From assembly GCF_015476235.1 (NCBI RefSeq), contig NZ_CP064338.1, positions 1,240,001 to 1,304,000 on the forward strand: a stretch of 64,000 nt of DNA, written 5' to 3'. Numbering within the stretch: the first letter of the stretch is position 1; every line of letters begins with the position of its first letter. A program made the translations under genes and the position numbers. Source of the DNA: Caldimonas thermodepolymerans. GTDB lineage: Bacteria; Pseudomonadota; Gammaproteobacteria; Burkholderiales; Burkholderiaceae_C. This document shows positions 8,056 through 19,130 of this stretch, piece after piece. Under the pieces are notes generated by a model that was not told the DNA's origin, searched no databases, and saw nothing but the letters and a program-made list of their open reading frames with translations.

Positions 8056-9039
8056 ATGCCACTTGCCGTCCAGATCCGCCGCAACGGCGGGCCCGAGGTG
8101 ATGGAGCTCGCCGAGGTCGCCGTCGGCGATCCCGGCCCGGGCGAGATCCGCATCCGCCACCATGCCTGCGGCCTCAACTTCATCGACGTCTACCAGCGCA
8201 GCGGCCTGTACGCGCTGCCGCTGCCGCTGACCCTCGGCATGGAGGCCGCCGGCGTGGTCGAGGCGGTGGGCGAGGGCGTCACGCACCTGAAGCCCGGCGA
8301 CCGCGCCGCCTACGCCAGCCAGCCGCCCGGCGCCTACAGCGAGGTGCGCGTGATGCCGGCCAAGTGCGTCGTGCAGCTGCCCGATGCGATCAGCTTCGAG
8401 GAGGGCGCGGCGATGATGCTCAAGGGCCTGACCGTGCAGTACCTGCTGCGCAAGACCCAGCCGCAGGGCGGCCTGCAGCCCGGCGACCATGTCCTGTTCC
8501 ACGCCGCAGCCGGCGGCGTGGGCCTGATCGCCTGCCAGTGGGCGCGCGCGATGGGGCTGGAGCTGATCGCCACCGCCGGCTCCGACGACAAGTGCCGGCT
8601 GGCGCTGGAGCATGGCGCGGCGCACGCGATCAACTACCGCCGCGAGAACTTCGTCGAGCGGGTCAAGGAGATCACCGGCGGGCGCGGCGTGAAGGTGGTG
8701 TACGACTCGGTCGGCAAGGACACCTGGGACGGCTCGCTTGACTGCCTGCAGCCGTTCGGCCTGATGGTCAGCTACGGCAACGCCTCGGGCCCGGTGCCGC
8801 CGGTGGCGCTCGGCACGCTCGCGGCCAAGGGGTCGCTGTACGTGACGCGGCCGACGCTGTTCTCGCACATCAGCAGCCGCGAGGCGACCCAGGCCATGGC
8901 CGACGACCTGTTCGGCATGGTCACCAGCGGCCAGGTGAAGATCCGCGTCGAGCGCCGCTACGCGCTCAAGGACGTCGCCCAGGCGCACATCGACCTGGAA
9001 GCGCGCCAGACCATCGGCTCCAGCGTGCTGCTGCCCTGA
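8056..9039 (+). CDS. qor: NADPH:quinone oxidoreductase, zinc-independent MDR family
   Basis: A 327-residue medium-chain dehydrogenase/reductase of the quinone reductase (Qor/zeta-crystallin) type, reducing quinones with NADPH. HHACGLNFIDVYQRSGLY (residues 35-52) is the Qor signature, and the Rossmann loop is HAAAGGVGLIACQWAR (near 154-169). The Cys and His that bind the catalytic zinc in alcohol dehydrogenases are absent, as in Qor. The ATG at 8056 is set by AGGAGAAGGAG about 8 bases upstream. Monocistronic; the next gene is convergent. Confidence 0.92.
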   Translation: MPLAVQIRRNGGPEVMELAEVAVGDPGPGEIRIRHHACGLNFIDVYQRSGLYALPLPLTLGMEAAGVVEAVGEGVTHLKPGDRAAYASQPPGAYSEVRVMPAKCVVQLPDAISFEEGAAMMLKGLTVQYLLRKTQPQGGLQPGDHVLFHAAAGGVGLIACQWARAMGLELIATAGSDDKCRLALEHGAAHAINYRRENFVERVKEITGGRGVKVVYDSVGKDTWDGSLDCLQPFGLMVSYGNASGPVPPVALGTLAAKGSLYVTRPTLFSHISSREATQAMADDLFGMVTSGQVKIRVERRYALKDVAQAHIDLEARQTIGSSVLLP

Positions 9040-9082
9040 CGGGCGCGCATGCGTCCCGGCGTCGCCCGCGCCGGGGCGCGGT

Positions 9083-9574
9083 TCAGCGGCTGCGCCGCAC
9101 GCGCAGCAGCTCGTCCAGGATCAGCAGGGCCGCGCCGACGGTGATCGCGCTGTCGGCGATGTTGAAGGCCGGGAAGTGCCGGCCACCCCAGTGGAAGTCG
9201 AGGAAGTCGACCACGTAGCCGTGCAGGGCGCGGTCGATCACGTTGCCCAGCGCGCCGCCCAGGATCAGCGCCAGCGCCCAGGCGAACAGGCGCTGGTGGC
9301 CGTGGCGGCGCAGCATGAAGACGATGAACGCCGCCGCGGCCAGGCCCAGCCCGATGAAGAACCAGCGCTGCCAGCCGGAGGCGCCGGCGAGGAACGAGAA
9401 CGCCGCGCCGGTGTTGTGCACCCGCACGATGTTGAAGAACGACGTGACCGGCGTGCCCTGCCCCGGCGTGTAGTAGCCGAGGATCAGCGTCTTGGTGAAC
9501 TGGTCCAGCAGGATCACGACCAGCGCGATCCCCAGCCAGGGCCAGACGCTGGCTGCCCCCTTGCCGCCCGCCAT
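9083..9574 (-). CDS. lspA: Lipoprotein signal peptidase LspA
   Basis: A 163-residue inner-membrane aspartic protease that removes the signal peptide of diacylglyceryl-modified prolipoproteins. Four hydrophobic helices are visible. All conserved boxes are present: [34 protein letters not shown] and [11 protein letters not shown]. The catalytic pair is the Asp of VVDF and the Asp of FNIAD. The ATG at 9574 shares its A with the TGA of ileS (TGATG), so translation is probably coupled. Last gene of ribF-ileS-lspA. Confidence 0.95.
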   Translation of the reverse strand: MAGGKGAASVWPWLGIALVVILLDQFTKTLILGYYTPGQGTPVTSFFNIVRVHNTGAAFSFLAGASGWQRWFFIGLGLAAAAFIVFMLRRHGHQRLFAWALALILGGALGNVIDRALHGYVVDFLDFHWGGRHFPAFNIADSAITVGAALLILDELLRVRRSR

Positions 9575-12396
9575 CAGGCCGCCTTCCGGTCTTCGCCGTC
9601 GCCGTACAGGTTGCTGGTGCAACGGCCGCACAGCGTCGGGTGCGCCGCGTCGTGGCCGACGTCGTCGCGGTAGTGCCAGCAGCGCTCGCACTTGGGCGCG
9701 GTGGCCGGGCTGACGGTGATCTTCAGCTCGTCACCGGGCACCACCTCGACGGCCGAGGTGATGAAGACGAACTTCAGGTCGCTGCCCAGGCTCTCGAGGA
9801 TGCGGCGATCGGCCTCGGGCGCGGCGATGGTCAGGTTGGCCTGCAGCGAGGGGCCGACCTTGCCTTCGGCGCGCACCGCCTCGATCTCCTTGTTGACCGC
9901 GTCGCGGATTTCCAGCAGGCGCGTCCACTTGGCCTGCAGCGCCTCGTCGCGCTCGGCGAACTGCCAGAAGGTCTCGATGAAGATCGATTCCGACTGGCCC
10001 GGGGCGAACACCTTCCAGGCTTCCTCGGCGGTGAAGCTGAGGAACGGTGCCATCCAGCGCAGCATCGCGTGCGTGATCTGCCACAGCGCCGTCTGCGCCG
10101 AGCGGCGCGCCAGCGACTTGGGCGCCGTGGTGTAGAGGCGGTCCTTCAGCACGTCGAGGTAGAACGCGCCCAGGTCTTCCGAGCAGTACACCTGCAGCTT
10201 GGCGACCACCGGGTGGAACTCGTAGACCTCGTAGTGCGCCAGGATCTCGGCCTGCAGCGCCGCCGCACGGGTCAGCGCGTAGCGGTCGATCTCGAACAGC
10301 TGCTCCTGCGGCACCATGTCCTTCTGCGGGTCGAAGTCGCTGGTGTTGGCGAGCAGGAAGCGCAGCGTGTTGCGGATGCGGCGGTAGGCATCGACCACGC
10401 GCGCCAGGATCTTGTCGTCGATCGCCAGGTCGCCGGAGTAGTCGGTGCTCGCCACCCACAGGCGCACGATCTCGGCGCCCAGCTTGTCGCTCACCTCCTG
10501 CGGCACCACCGTGTTGCCGAGCGACTTGCTCATCTTGCGGCCCTGGCCGTCGACCGTGAAGCCGTGCGTGAGCAGGCCCTTGTACGGCGCGCGGTCGTAC
10601 ATCGCGCAGGCGGTCAGCAGCGAGGAGTGGAACCAGCCGCGGTGCTGGTCGTGGCCTTCCAGGTACAGGTCCGCCGGCCAGGTCGACTGGTCGGCATGGC
10701 TGTGCTTGAGCACGTGGAAGTGGGTCGTGCCCGAGTCGAACCACACGTCCAGGATGTCGTTGCTCTTGACGTAGTGGTCAGCCTCGTCGCCCAGCCACTC
10801 GCGCGGGTCGAGCTTGGACCAGGCCTCGATGCCGCCCTGTTCGACCAGGTCGGCGGCGCGGTCCATCAGCGCCATGGTGTCCGGGTGCAGCTCGCCCGTC
10901 ACCTTGTGCAGGAAGAAGGGCAGCGGCACGCCCCAGTTGCGCTGGCGCGAGATGCACCAGTCGGGCCGCCCGGCGATCATGTCGCGCAGGCGCGCCTTGC
11001 CGTTCTCGGGGTAGAAGCTGGTCTGCTCGATGGCGTCCAGCGCCATCTGGCGCAGCGTGCGCGGGGCCTTGTCCTTGGTGAACACGCCCTCGCCCTCGTC
11101 CATGCGCACGAACCACTGCGCGGCGGCGCGGTAGATCACCGGCGTCTTGTGGCGCCAGCAGTGCGGGTAGCTGTGCACGAGGCTGGAGGAGGCGAACAGG
11201 CGCCCGGCCTCGCGCATGGTCTCGATGATCTGCGGGCCGGCCTTCCAGATGTTCTGGCCGCCGAACAGCGGCAGGTCGTCGGCGTAGACGCCGTTGCCCT
11301 GCACGGGGTTGAGGATGTCCTCGTACTTCAGCCCGTGCGCGACGCAGGAGTTGAAGTCGTCCACGCCGTAGGCCGGCGCGGAGTGCACGATGCCGGTGCC
11401 GTCCTCGGCGGTGGCGTAGTCCGCCAGGTAGACCGGCGAGAGGCGGTCATAGCCCGGGTGCACGTGCGCCAGCGGATGACGGAACTGGATGCGGTCCAGC
11501 GCCGCGCCCTTGGTGGTGGCCACCACGCGGCCCTGCAGGCCGTAGCGCTCCAGGCACTTCTCGACCAGCGCCTGCGCCAGCAGCAGCAGGCCGCGCTCGG
11601 TGTCGACCAGCGCGTATTCCAGCTCGGGGTTGAGGTTGAGCGCCTGGTTGGCCGGCAGCGTCCACGGCGTCGTGGTCCAGATGACGGCGAAGGCATCCTT
11701 CTCCAGCTTCGGCAGGCCGAAGGCGGCAGCCAGCTTCTCCGGCTCGGCGCACAGGAAGCCCACGTCCAGCGTCAGCGACTTCTTGTCGTTGTATTCGATC
11801 TCGAACTCGGCCAGCGACGAGCCGCAGTCGAAGCACCAGTAGACCGGCTTGAGGCCGCGGTAGACGAAGCCGCGCTCCATGATGCGCTTGAGGGCTCGGA
11901 TCTCGTTGGCCTCGTTGCCGAAGTCCATCGTGCGGTAGGGACGCTCCCAGTCGCCCAGCACGCCCAGGCGCTTGAAATCGACCATCTGCTGGGCGATCTG
12001 CTCGGTCGCGTAGGCGCGGCTCTTGGCCTGCACCTCGTCGCGCGACAGGCCGCGGCCGTAGGTCTTCTCGATCTGGTTCTCGATCGGCAGGCCGTGGCAG
12101 TCCCAGCCCGGCACGTAGATCGCGTCATAGCCGGCCAGCTGCCGCGCCTTGACGATCATGTCCTTGAGCACCTTGTTGACCGCGTGCCCGATGTGCAGCT
12201 TGCCGTTGGCATAGGGCGGGCCGTCGTGCAGCACGAACTTCGGGCAGCCGCAGCGCGCCTCGCGCAGCTTCCGGTAGATGCCCTTGTCTTCCCATTCCTT
12301 GACCCACTTCGGCTCGCGCTTGGGCAGGTCCCCGCGCATCGGGAAGGGTGTGTCGGGCAGGTTCAGGGTCGATCGATAGTCGGGGGTGTCGCTCAT
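9574..12396 (-). CDS. ileS: Isoleucyl-tRNA synthetase
   Basis: A 940-residue class I aminoacyl-tRNA synthetase charging tRNA-Ile, with valine editing. HIGH is at residues 68-71 (GKLHIGH), the CP1 editing region lies between about 190 and 400, KMSKS is near residue 620 ([10 protein letters not shown]), and the C-terminal zinc knuckle [10 protein letters not shown] ... CGRC is near 900-925. Length and domain order fit the bacterial eubacterial-type enzyme sensitive to mupirocin in related species. The ATG at 12396 gives the expected start [20 protein letters not shown]. It is preceded by ribF with a 91-base gap. Confidence 0.97.
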   Translation of the reverse strand: MSDTPDYRSTLNLPDTPFPMRGDLPKREPKWVKEWEDKGIYRKLREARCGCPKFVLHDGPPYANGKLHIGHAVNKVLKDMIVKARQLAGYDAIYVPGWDCHGLPIENQIEKTYGRGLSRDEVQAKSRAYATEQIAQQMVDFKRLGVLGDWERPYRTMDFGNEANEIRALKRIMERGFVYRGLKPVYWCFDCGSSLAEFEIEYNDKKSLTLDVGFLCAEPEKLAAAFGLPKLEKDAFAVIWTTTPWTLPANQALNLNPELEYALVDTERGLLLLAQALVEKCLERYGLQGRVVATTKGAALDRIQFRHPLAHVHPGYDRLSPVYLADYATAEDGTGIVHSAPAYGVDDFNSCVAHGLKYEDILNPVQGNGVYADDLPLFGGQNIWKAGPQIIETMREAGRLFASSSLVHSYPHCWRHKTPVIYRAAAQWFVRMDEGEGVFTKDKAPRTLRQMALDAIEQTSFYPENGKARLRDMIAGRPDWCISRQRNWGVPLPFFLHKVTGELHPDTMALMDRAADLVEQGGIEAWSKLDPREWLGDEADHYVKSNDILDVWFDSGTTHFHVLKHSHADQSTWPADLYLEGHDQHRGWFHSSLLTACAMYDRAPYKGLLTHGFTVDGQGRKMSKSLGNTVVPQEVSDKLGAEIVRLWVASTDYSGDLAIDDKILARVVDAYRRIRNTLRFLLANTSDFDPQKDMVPQEQLFEIDRYALTRAAALQAEILAHYEVYEFHPVVAKLQVYCSEDLGAFYLDVLKDRLYTTAPKSLARRSAQTALWQITHAMLRWMAPFLSFTAEEAWKVFAPGQSESIFIETFWQFAERDEALQAKWTRLLEIRDAVNKEIEAVRAEGKVGPSLQANLTIAAPEADRRILESLGSDLKFVFITSAVEVVPGDELKITVSPATAPKCERCWHYRDDVGHDAAHPTLCGRCTSNLYGDGEDRKAA

Positions 12397-12487
12397 GGTC
12401 TCGGGGCACGCCGGGCGTGCCATGTGGGGTAGGGCAGACCGCCAGGGTGATGAGACGCGGCCCGGTCTCGCGGCAGTCGAGCGGGCG

Positions 12488-13486
12488 TCAAATTCGGTCG
12501 CGCGTGGTCTGGCGGCGCGTTTGCTGGTGCAGCGACGCGAAGTAGGCGCGTGCGTCGGCCGCGTCCTGACGGATCGCCGCCGTCAGGGCGTCCAGCCCTT
12601 CGAATCGGACTTCGTCGCGCAGTTTGTGCAGCAGTTCCACGCGCACGATTTTACCGTAGCCCCCTTCGGCCCCCAGTTCGGCCGGCCACTCCAGGCAGTT
12701 GACCTCCAGCAGGATGCGGTCGGTCTCCTCGACCGTGGGGCGCAGCCCGAGGCTGGCCACGCCGGGCAGCGGCTCGGGGATCAGCCCGTGCACCCGCACG
12801 ACGAAGATGCCGGTCGCAGCCGCCCGGCGGTGCCGGAAGCGCAGGTTCAGCGTGCGGAATCCGAGCTGGCGCCCCAGCTTGCGGCCGTGGACGATGTGGC
12901 CGCTGATGCTGTAGGGGCGGCCCAGCAGGCCGGCCGCGGCTTCCATGTCGCCGCGCGCGAGCGCCTCGCGCACCGCGGAGCTGGACACGCGCAGCCCGTG
13001 CACCTCGTAGCTGTTCATGCGCGCCACGTCGAAGCCGAGCTGCCCGCCGGCGGCGTCCAGCATCGCGTAGTCGCCGGCGCGGCGCGCCCCGAAGCGGAAA
13101 TCGTCGCCGACCAGGATGTATTTCGCCCCCAGGCCGTCGACCAGCACCTGCTGGATGAATTCCTCGGGCGACAGGCGCGACAGCCGCTGGTCGAAGCGCA
13201 GCACGACGACCTGGTCGATGCCGCAGCGTTCCAGCTCGGTGAGCTTGTCGCGCAGCGTCGCGATGCGCGGCGGCCCCAGTTCCGGCTTGCCGGACTGCCG
13301 GGCGAAGAAGTCGCGCGGGTGGGGCTCGAAGGTCAGCACGCAGCTGGGCAGGCCGCGGTGCTGGGCTTCGCTCTTGAGCAGCGCCAGCATGGCCTGGTGC
13401 CCGCGGTGGACGCCGTCGAAGTTGCCGATGGTCAGGGCGCAGGCCGGGGCCAGAGCAGCATGGTGAAAGCCGCGAAAGACATGCAT
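12488..13486 (-). CDS. ribF: Bifunctional riboflavin kinase / FAD synthetase
   Basis: A 332-residue enzyme that makes FMN from riboflavin and then FAD. The N-terminal FAD synthetase (nucleotidyltransferase) domain carries [11 protein letters not shown] (residues 20-30); the C-terminal riboflavin kinase domain begins near [13 protein letters not shown] (about 190). In the kinase metal/nucleotide motif, normally G-F-P-T-x-N, the sequence reads GFRTLN, with Arg in place of Pro; Thr and Asn are kept. It precedes ileS and lspA as in most proteobacteria. A GATAAT element overlapping the rsuA stop lies 8 bases before the ATG, so its transcript could be leaderless. Confidence 0.95.
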   Translation of the reverse strand: MHVFRGFHHAALAPACALTIGNFDGVHRGHQAMLALLKSEAQHRGLPSCVLTFEPHPRDFFARQSGKPELGPPRIATLRDKLTELERCGIDQVVVLRFDQRLSRLSPEEFIQQVLVDGLGAKYILVGDDFRFGARRAGDYAMLDAAGGQLGFDVARMNSYEVHGLRVSSSAVREALARGDMEAAAGLLGRPYSISGHIVHGRKLGRQLGFRTLNLRFRHRRAAATGIFVVRVHGLIPEPLPGVASLGLRPTVEETDRILLEVNCLEWPAELGAEGGYGKIVRVELLHKLRDEVRFEGLDALTAAIRQDAADARAYFASLHQQTRRQTTRDRI

Positions 13487-13498
13487 GGGAGCGGATTA

Positions 13499-14203
13499 TC
13501 AGGGTGCCGGCCCGAGGATGTCTTGCGGCCCGTCCAGCCAGCGCCATTGGCCGGGCGCCAGGTCGGGCGGCAGCTCCAGCGCGCCGAAACGGCTGCGGTG
13601 CAGCGCGACCACCCGGTTGCCGACGGCGGCCACCATGCGCTTGACCTGGTGGTACTTGCCTTCGGTGAGCGTCAGCCGCAGGCCGTGGGCATCGGTGGCC
13701 TCGCAGGCCGCCGCGCGCACCGGCGCGGGGTCGTCGCGCAGCACCACGCCCGCGAGCAGCCGTTCGACCTGCGCGGGCGTCACCGGGTCGGCGGTGGTCA
13801 CCTCGTAGACCTTGGCGACATGCTTCTTCGGCGAGGTCAGGCGGTGGATCAGGGGGCCGTCGTCGGTCAGGACCAGCAGCCCGGTGGTGTCCTGGTCGAG
13901 CCGGCCGACGGCCTGCACGCCGCGCCGGCGCAGCGGTGCGGGCAGCAGCGTGTAGACGCTGGGCCAGGCCGAGGGCTTCTGCGAGCACTCGTAACCGGCC
14001 GGCTTGTGCATCACGAGGCAGGCGCGCTCGTGGTAGGGCCAGTCCTGGCCGTCGACGCTGAACACCAGGCCGCCGGGATCGACCTCGTGGTCCGGGTCGG
14101 CATGGACCGCACCGCCGATCGCGACGCGGCCGGCGAGGATCAGCCCCTCGCATTCGCGACGGGTGCCGAAACCTTGCGAGAACAGCAGCTGGGCCAGGCG
14201 CAT
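13499..14203 (-). CDS. rsuA: 16S rRNA pseudouridine(516) synthase RsuA
   Basis: A 234-residue enzyme with an N-terminal S4-like RNA-binding domain (residues 1-50, MRLAQLLFSQGFGTRRECEG) and a pseudouridine synthase domain. The catalytic Asp is D103 in GRLDQDTTGLLV, and KYHQVKRM near 185 is the second family motif. RsuA modifies U516 of 16S rRNA; the short length and S4 domain fit RsuA rather than the larger RluB/RluE types, though assignment within the family is by similarity only. It ends 12 bases before ribF on the same strand. Confidence 0.88.
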   Translation of the reverse strand: MRLAQLLFSQGFGTRRECEGLILAGRVAIGGAVHADPDHEVDPGGLVFSVDGQDWPYHERACLVMHKPAGYECSQKPSAWPSVYTLLPAPLRRRGVQAVGRLDQDTTGLLVLTDDGPLIHRLTSPKKHVAKVYEVTTADPVTPAQVERLLAGVVLRDDPAPVRAAACEATDAHGLRLTLTEGKYHQVKRMVAAVGNRVVALHRSRFGALELPPDLAPGQWRWLDGPQDILGPAP

Positions 14204-14220
14204 CGCGGCAGGGGAGGGAC

Positions 14221-14252
14221 GGCAAACGCAAAGGGCCGCCCGCAGGCGGCCC
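14221..14252 (-). terminator. Terminator of the acyl-CoA dehydrogenase operon
   Basis: Eight-base stem GGGCCGCC / GGCGGCCC (14233-14240 and 14245-14252). Read on the minus strand it is followed by TTTGCGTTTG. It lies between the second acyl-CoA dehydrogenase gene and rsuA, so it should end the former. Confidence 0.7.
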
Positions 14253-14286
14253 GGGAGGGCAGCAGTCTACACCCCGTGCGTGCCGC

Positions 14287-15429
14287 TCAGGCGAACACGC
14301 CGGCGGTGTCCTGCATGCGTGCCGAGACCTCGCCGAGGTGGTGCAGCGTGTCGCCGAAGCTCAGCTCCAGGCAGGTCAGCCGCTTGAAATAGTGGCCGGC
14401 GACGTACTCGTCGGTGATGCCGATGCCGCCGTGCAGCTGGATCGCCTGCTGGCCGACGTAGCGCATCGACTGCCCCAGCTGCACCTTGGCCTGCGAGACG
14501 GCGCGGCGGCGCTGCGCCGGGTCGTCGCCCAGCTTGAGGGTCGCGAAGTAGCTCATCGAGCGGCCCAGCTCGAGCTGCATCTTCATGTCGGCGACGCGAT
14601 GGCGCAGCGCCTGGAAGGTGCCGATCGGCACGCCGAACTGCTTGCGGGTGTTGAGGTAGTCCACCGTCACCGCGAACAGCTGCTCCATCGCGCCGACCGC
14701 TTCGGCGCAGCCGGCGGCGATCGCGACGTCGACGGCTTCCTCCAGCGCGAAGTGGCCGTCCTCGGGGCCGACCAGCAGCGTCGCCGGCGCCTCCTCGAAG
14801 CGCACCTCGGCGGCGCGCCCGCCGTCCTGGGTCGGGTAGCCGCGCGTCGTCACGCCCGCCGCGCCGCGCTCGACCAGCAGCAGTGCGATGCCGCGCGCGT
14901 CGTCGACCTGGCCCGAGACGCGCGCCGGCACGACGTACGCGTCGGCCTGGTCACCCACCGGCACGATGCTCTTGGCGCCGCTGACGCGCCACTGGCCGCC
15001 GTCCTGCCGTGCGGTGGCGGTCACGTGGCGCAGCATGTAGCGCGCCTCGCGTTCCTGGTGGGCCAGCACGACCAGCGCCTCGCCGGCGGCGATCCTCGGC
15101 AGCCATTGCTGGCGGACCGCCTCGGGGGCGTGGCGCGCCAGCACGCCGGCGGCGACCAGCGCCACTGCCGCGTACGGCTCGACCACGATGCCGCGGCCCA
15201 GCTCCTCCATCACCACCATCGCCTCGACCGGGCCGAAGCCCATGCCGCCGTGCGCCTCGGGGATCGCCAGGCCCATCAGGCCCAGTTCGGCCATCTCGCC
15301 CCAGGCCTCGCGCGAGAAGCCGCCCGCCTTGACGATGGCACGTCGGCGCTCGAAGGCATAGCTGCGTGCCACCCACTTGCGCACGGCGTCGCGCAGCTGC
15401 TCCTGTTCCTCGGTGAAATCGAAATCCAT
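14287..15429 (-). CDS. Acyl-CoA dehydrogenase, PimD-like small partner
   Basis: A 380-residue FAD-dependent acyl-CoA dehydrogenase. The N-terminal helical domain starts MDFDFTEEQEQLRDAVRKWV, the middle beta domain includes VSGAKSIVPVGDQAD, and the C-terminal domain carries RKQFGVPIGTFQALRHRVAD and GGIGITDEY. Length and sequence resemble the small subunit of pimeloyl-CoA dehydrogenase (PimD). The ATG at 15429 is 2 bases after the stop of the larger dehydrogenase gene, so they are cotranscribed and probably form a heteromer. Such pairs oxidise dicarboxyl- or ring-derived acyl-CoAs; the actual substrate is not shown here. Confidence 0.88.
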   Translation of the reverse strand: MDFDFTEEQEQLRDAVRKWVARSYAFERRRAIVKAGGFSREAWGEMAELGLMGLAIPEAHGGMGFGPVEAMVVMEELGRGIVVEPYAAVALVAAGVLARHAPEAVRQQWLPRIAAGEALVVLAHQEREARYMLRHVTATARQDGGQWRVSGAKSIVPVGDQADAYVVPARVSGQVDDARGIALLLVERGAAGVTTRGYPTQDGGRAAEVRFEEAPATLLVGPEDGHFALEEAVDVAIAAGCAEAVGAMEQLFAVTVDYLNTRKQFGVPIGTFQALRHRVADMKMQLELGRSMSYFATLKLGDDPAQRRRAVSQAKVQLGQSMRYVGQQAIQLHGGIGITDEYVAGHYFKRLTCLELSFGDTLHHLGEVSARMQDTAGVFA

Positions 15430-15431
15430 GC

Positions 15432-16628
<1,197 letters not shown>

Positions 16629-16749
16629 CGGGGCTCTCCTGGTTCGGTGCGGTCTGCCTCGCACCGTCGCATGCCACCGGTTGTAGCACCAACGCCAGGC
16701 CCCGGATGTCTCAGCGGCGACATCGCGGCAGGGTCGCCGCCGCGGGCGC

Positions 16750-17394
16750 TCAGAAGCGCCGGTCCAGGGTGAGCTGGTCGTTTTCCTGGCGCAGCTGGAA
16801 GCGGCTGAGGAAGCTGTTGCCGAGCAGGATGTAGGGCATCTCGCGCGGCGCGACCACGCCCTGCACGTTGTGCACCTCGACGTCGCCGACGCGCACCGAG
16901 GACAGCAGCACGACGTAGCCCTGCACCACGCCGTTGGCGGTGTTCATCTGCACCGGGCGGCCCGAGCGGTAGTCGATGCCCAGGCGCTCGGCGTCGCGCA
17001 CCGACATCGAGACGCTGGTGGCACCGGTGTCGACCAGGAAGCGCACCGTGCGGCCGTTGATCTGGCCGTCGGTGACGAAATGGCCGCCGCTGCCGGCCTT
17101 GAGCACGATGCGCGAGCCGCCCGCGGGCCCCGGGCCGCCGACGCTGACCTGCGAGCCCCCCAGCACCAGGGTCTGGCGCTGTCCGTCGATCTCGACCACG
17201 GCCTGGCCGTTGGCGAGGCTGACCAGGCGTACGCCGTCGACGGTGGCGCCGACAGCGACGGTGCGCGGCGTGCCGTTGATCATCAGCAGCGCCTTGTTGC
17301 CGAAGCTGCCGGTCAGCGCGACCGTGCTGGCCGCGGCCGGCAGCAGGGCGAACGCCCCGAGGGAGACCACCATCGTGCGCCACACCTGCTTCAC
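16750..17394 (-). CDS. Retropepsin-like aspartic protease, exported
   Basis: A 214-residue protein of the clan AA aspartic protease family (TIGR02281 type). A signal peptide is visible (MVVSLGAFALLPAAAS). The catalytic motif is FLVDTGATSVSMS with D122-T123-G124, and the flap-side/C-terminal ILLGNSFLSRF is conserved; a single DTG means it must dimerise like retropepsins. A preceding beta domain (residues about 25-90) is typical for these periplasmic members. The start is taken as GTG at 17394, which has GGGAGG 6 bases upstream; an ATG at 17373 without a good site is the alternative. Physiological substrates are unknown. Confidence 0.85.
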   Translation of the reverse strand: MKQVWRTMVVSLGAFALLPAAASTVALTGSFGNKALLMINGTPRTVAVGATVDGVRLVSLANGQAVVEIDGQRQTLVLGGSQVSVGGPGPAGGSRIVLKAGSGGHFVTDGQINGRTVRFLVDTGATSVSMSVRDAERLGIDYRSGRPVQMNTANGVVQGYVVLLSSVRVGDVEVHNVQGVVAPREMPYILLGNSFLSRFQLRQENDQLTLDRRF

Positions 17395-17426
17395 GGCCGT
17401 CCTCCCTCGATGCCTGCCGGACGTGC

Positions 17427-17912
17427 TCAGTCGCGGAAGTTGGTGAACGACAACGGAACTTCCGTCACTTCCTTGCGCAGCAGGGCGATCACCGCCTGCA
17501 GGTCGTCGCGCTTGTTGCCGCTGACGCGCACCGTGTCGCCCTGGATCGTGGCCTGCACCTTGAGCTTGCTGTCCTTGACCAGCTTCTGGATCTTCTTGGC
17601 CAGGTCGGACTCGATGCCGGCCTTGACCTTCACGCCCTGCTTGACCTTGTCGCCGCCGATCTTCTCGATCTTGCCGAAGTCGAGGAATCGCACGTCGACC
17701 TGGCGCTTGGTCATCTTGGCGGTCAGCACGTCGCGCGCCTGACCCAGCTGGAACTCGCTGTCCGCATAGAGCGTGAGCTCCTTGTCCTTCTGCTCGACGC
17801 GCGCGTCCGAGCCCTTGAAGTCGAAGCGGGTGCCGATCTCCTTGTTGCTCTGGTCGACCGCATTGCGGACTTCGACCATGTTGGGCTCGAGGACGGTGTC
17901 GAAACTGGGCAT
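17427..17912 (-). CDS. yajQ: YajQ family nucleotide-binding protein
   Basis: A 161-residue protein of the YajQ (DUF520) family, made of two ferredoxin-like domains; members bind nucleic acid or cyclic di-GMP and the role varies by species. The start [21 protein letters not shown] and the stretch [13 protein letters not shown] are the family hallmarks, and the C-terminal PLSFTNFRD is conserved. The ATG at 17912 gives the standard length. It ends 32 bases before the protease gene on the same strand and is divergent from murB with only 49 bases between the two starts. Confidence 0.93.
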   Translation of the reverse strand: MPSFDTVLEPNMVEVRNAVDQSNKEIGTRFDFKGSDARVEQKDKELTLYADSEFQLGQARDVLTAKMTKRQVDVRFLDFGKIEKIGGDKVKQGVKVKAGIESDLAKKIQKLVKDSKLKVQATIQGDTVRVSGNKRDDLQAVIALLRKEVTEVPLSFTNFRD

Positions 17913-17961
17913 GACGCGAGGGGTCGTGGGGGGTGGAAAGGGAATCGGCGAAAATTCTGCC

Positions 17962-18978
17962 ATGCAAATCGAGACGGGCGTCAGCCTGAAACCCTACAAC
18001 ACCTTCGGCCTGCCCGCAGTGGCACAGACCCTGGTGCGCATCACGAGCGATGCGGATGTCCGGCGCGTGCTGGACCATCCGGAGCTCGGCCGTGCGCCGA
18101 AGTTCGTGCTCGGTGGCGGCAGCAACATCGTGCTGACGCGCGACGTCAGCCAGGTGGTGCTGAAGGTGGAGGTGAAAGGGCGGCGCATCGTCGAGGAACG
18201 CGAGGACGCCTGGATCGTCGAGGCCGGCGCCGGCGAGAACTGGCACGAGTTCGTCACCTGGACCCTGGAGCAGGGCCTGCCGGGGCTGGAGAACCTGGCG
18301 CTGGTGCCGGGCACGGTGGGTGCCGCGCCGGTGCAGAACATCGGCGCCTACGGCGTGGAGCTCAAGGACCGCTGCCACGAGGTCGATGCGGTCGACCTGG
18401 TCACCGGGCGCAGCGTCACGCTGGATGCGGCGCAGTGCCGCTTCGGTTACCGCGACAGCATCTTCAAGCACGAGCTGGCCGGCAAGAGCCTGATCACGCG
18501 GGTGCGTTTCCGCCTGCCCAAGCCGTGGCAGCCGGTGCTGGGTTACCTCGACCTGGAGCGCAAGATCGCCGAGACCGGCATCACCGCGCCCGACGCGCGG
18601 CAGGTCCACGACTGGATCTGTGACATCCGTCGCAACAAGCTGCCGGACCCGCAGGTGATCGGCAACGCCGGCAGCTTCTTCAAGAACCCGGTGGTCACGC
18701 AGGAACAGTGCCGCGACATCATCGGCCGCGATCCGGAGATCGTGCATTACCCGATGCCCGACGGCAGCTTCAAGCTGGCCGCGGGCTGGCTGATCGACGC
18801 GTGCGGCTGGAAGGGCAAGTCCATCGGGCGGGCCGGCGTCTACGAGAAGCAGGCCCTGGTGCTGGTCAACCGGGGCGGCGCGATCGGCGCCGAGGTCGTC
18901 ACGCTGGCGCGCGCGATCCAGGAAAGCGTCTACGGCCGCTTCGGCATCCGGCTCGAACCGGAGCCGGTGGTGGTCTGA
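17962..18978 (+). CDS. murB: UDP-N-acetylenolpyruvoylglucosamine reductase MurB
   Basis: A 338-residue FAD enzyme that reduces the enolpyruvyl group to give UDP-MurNAc in peptidoglycan synthesis. FAD-binding GGGSNIVL (near residue 53), [16 protein letters not shown] (about 115-130), the YRDSIFK motif (about 163) and the active-site loop NAGSFFKNP (near 235) are all intact. Size and sequence fit the type I (E. coli) enzyme. The start ATG at 17962 lacks a Shine-Dalgarno; a GAAAAT sequence ends 6 bases before it. It stands apart from the dcw cluster, which is usual for type I murB. Confidence 0.96.
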   Translation: MQIETGVSLKPYNTFGLPAVAQTLVRITSDADVRRVLDHPELGRAPKFVLGGGSNIVLTRDVSQVVLKVEVKGRRIVEEREDAWIVEAGAGENWHEFVTWTLEQGLPGLENLALVPGTVGAAPVQNIGAYGVELKDRCHEVDAVDLVTGRSVTLDAAQCRFGYRDSIFKHELAGKSLITRVRFRLPKPWQPVLGYLDLERKIAETGITAPDARQVHDWICDIRRNKLPDPQVIGNAGSFFKNPVVTQEQCRDIIGRDPEIVHYPMPDGSFKLAAGWLIDACGWKGKSIGRAGVYEKQALVLVNRGGAIGAEVVTLARAIQESVYGRFGIRLEPEPVVV

Positions 18979-19130
18979 GCGGCGCGGCCCGCCCATCCCC
19001 CTAATTTGAAGTGCCGCGGCACCCTGTTCTAGGGACAGCCAGCGCGCCCCGGGATCCGTACGATCCGCCGCCGGAGGGTGGTCGCGACCGTGACGGCTGC
19101 GGCCCGTTCGACCTGCAGGAGCGCGGAAGT

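Noticed and set aside
9640-12432. A 930-codon open frame on the + strand opposite ileS
   Set aside because: It is antisense to an intact ileS and has the low-complexity Ala/Arg/Gly/Val composition that GC-rich DNA gives in the other strand; no recognisable domain.
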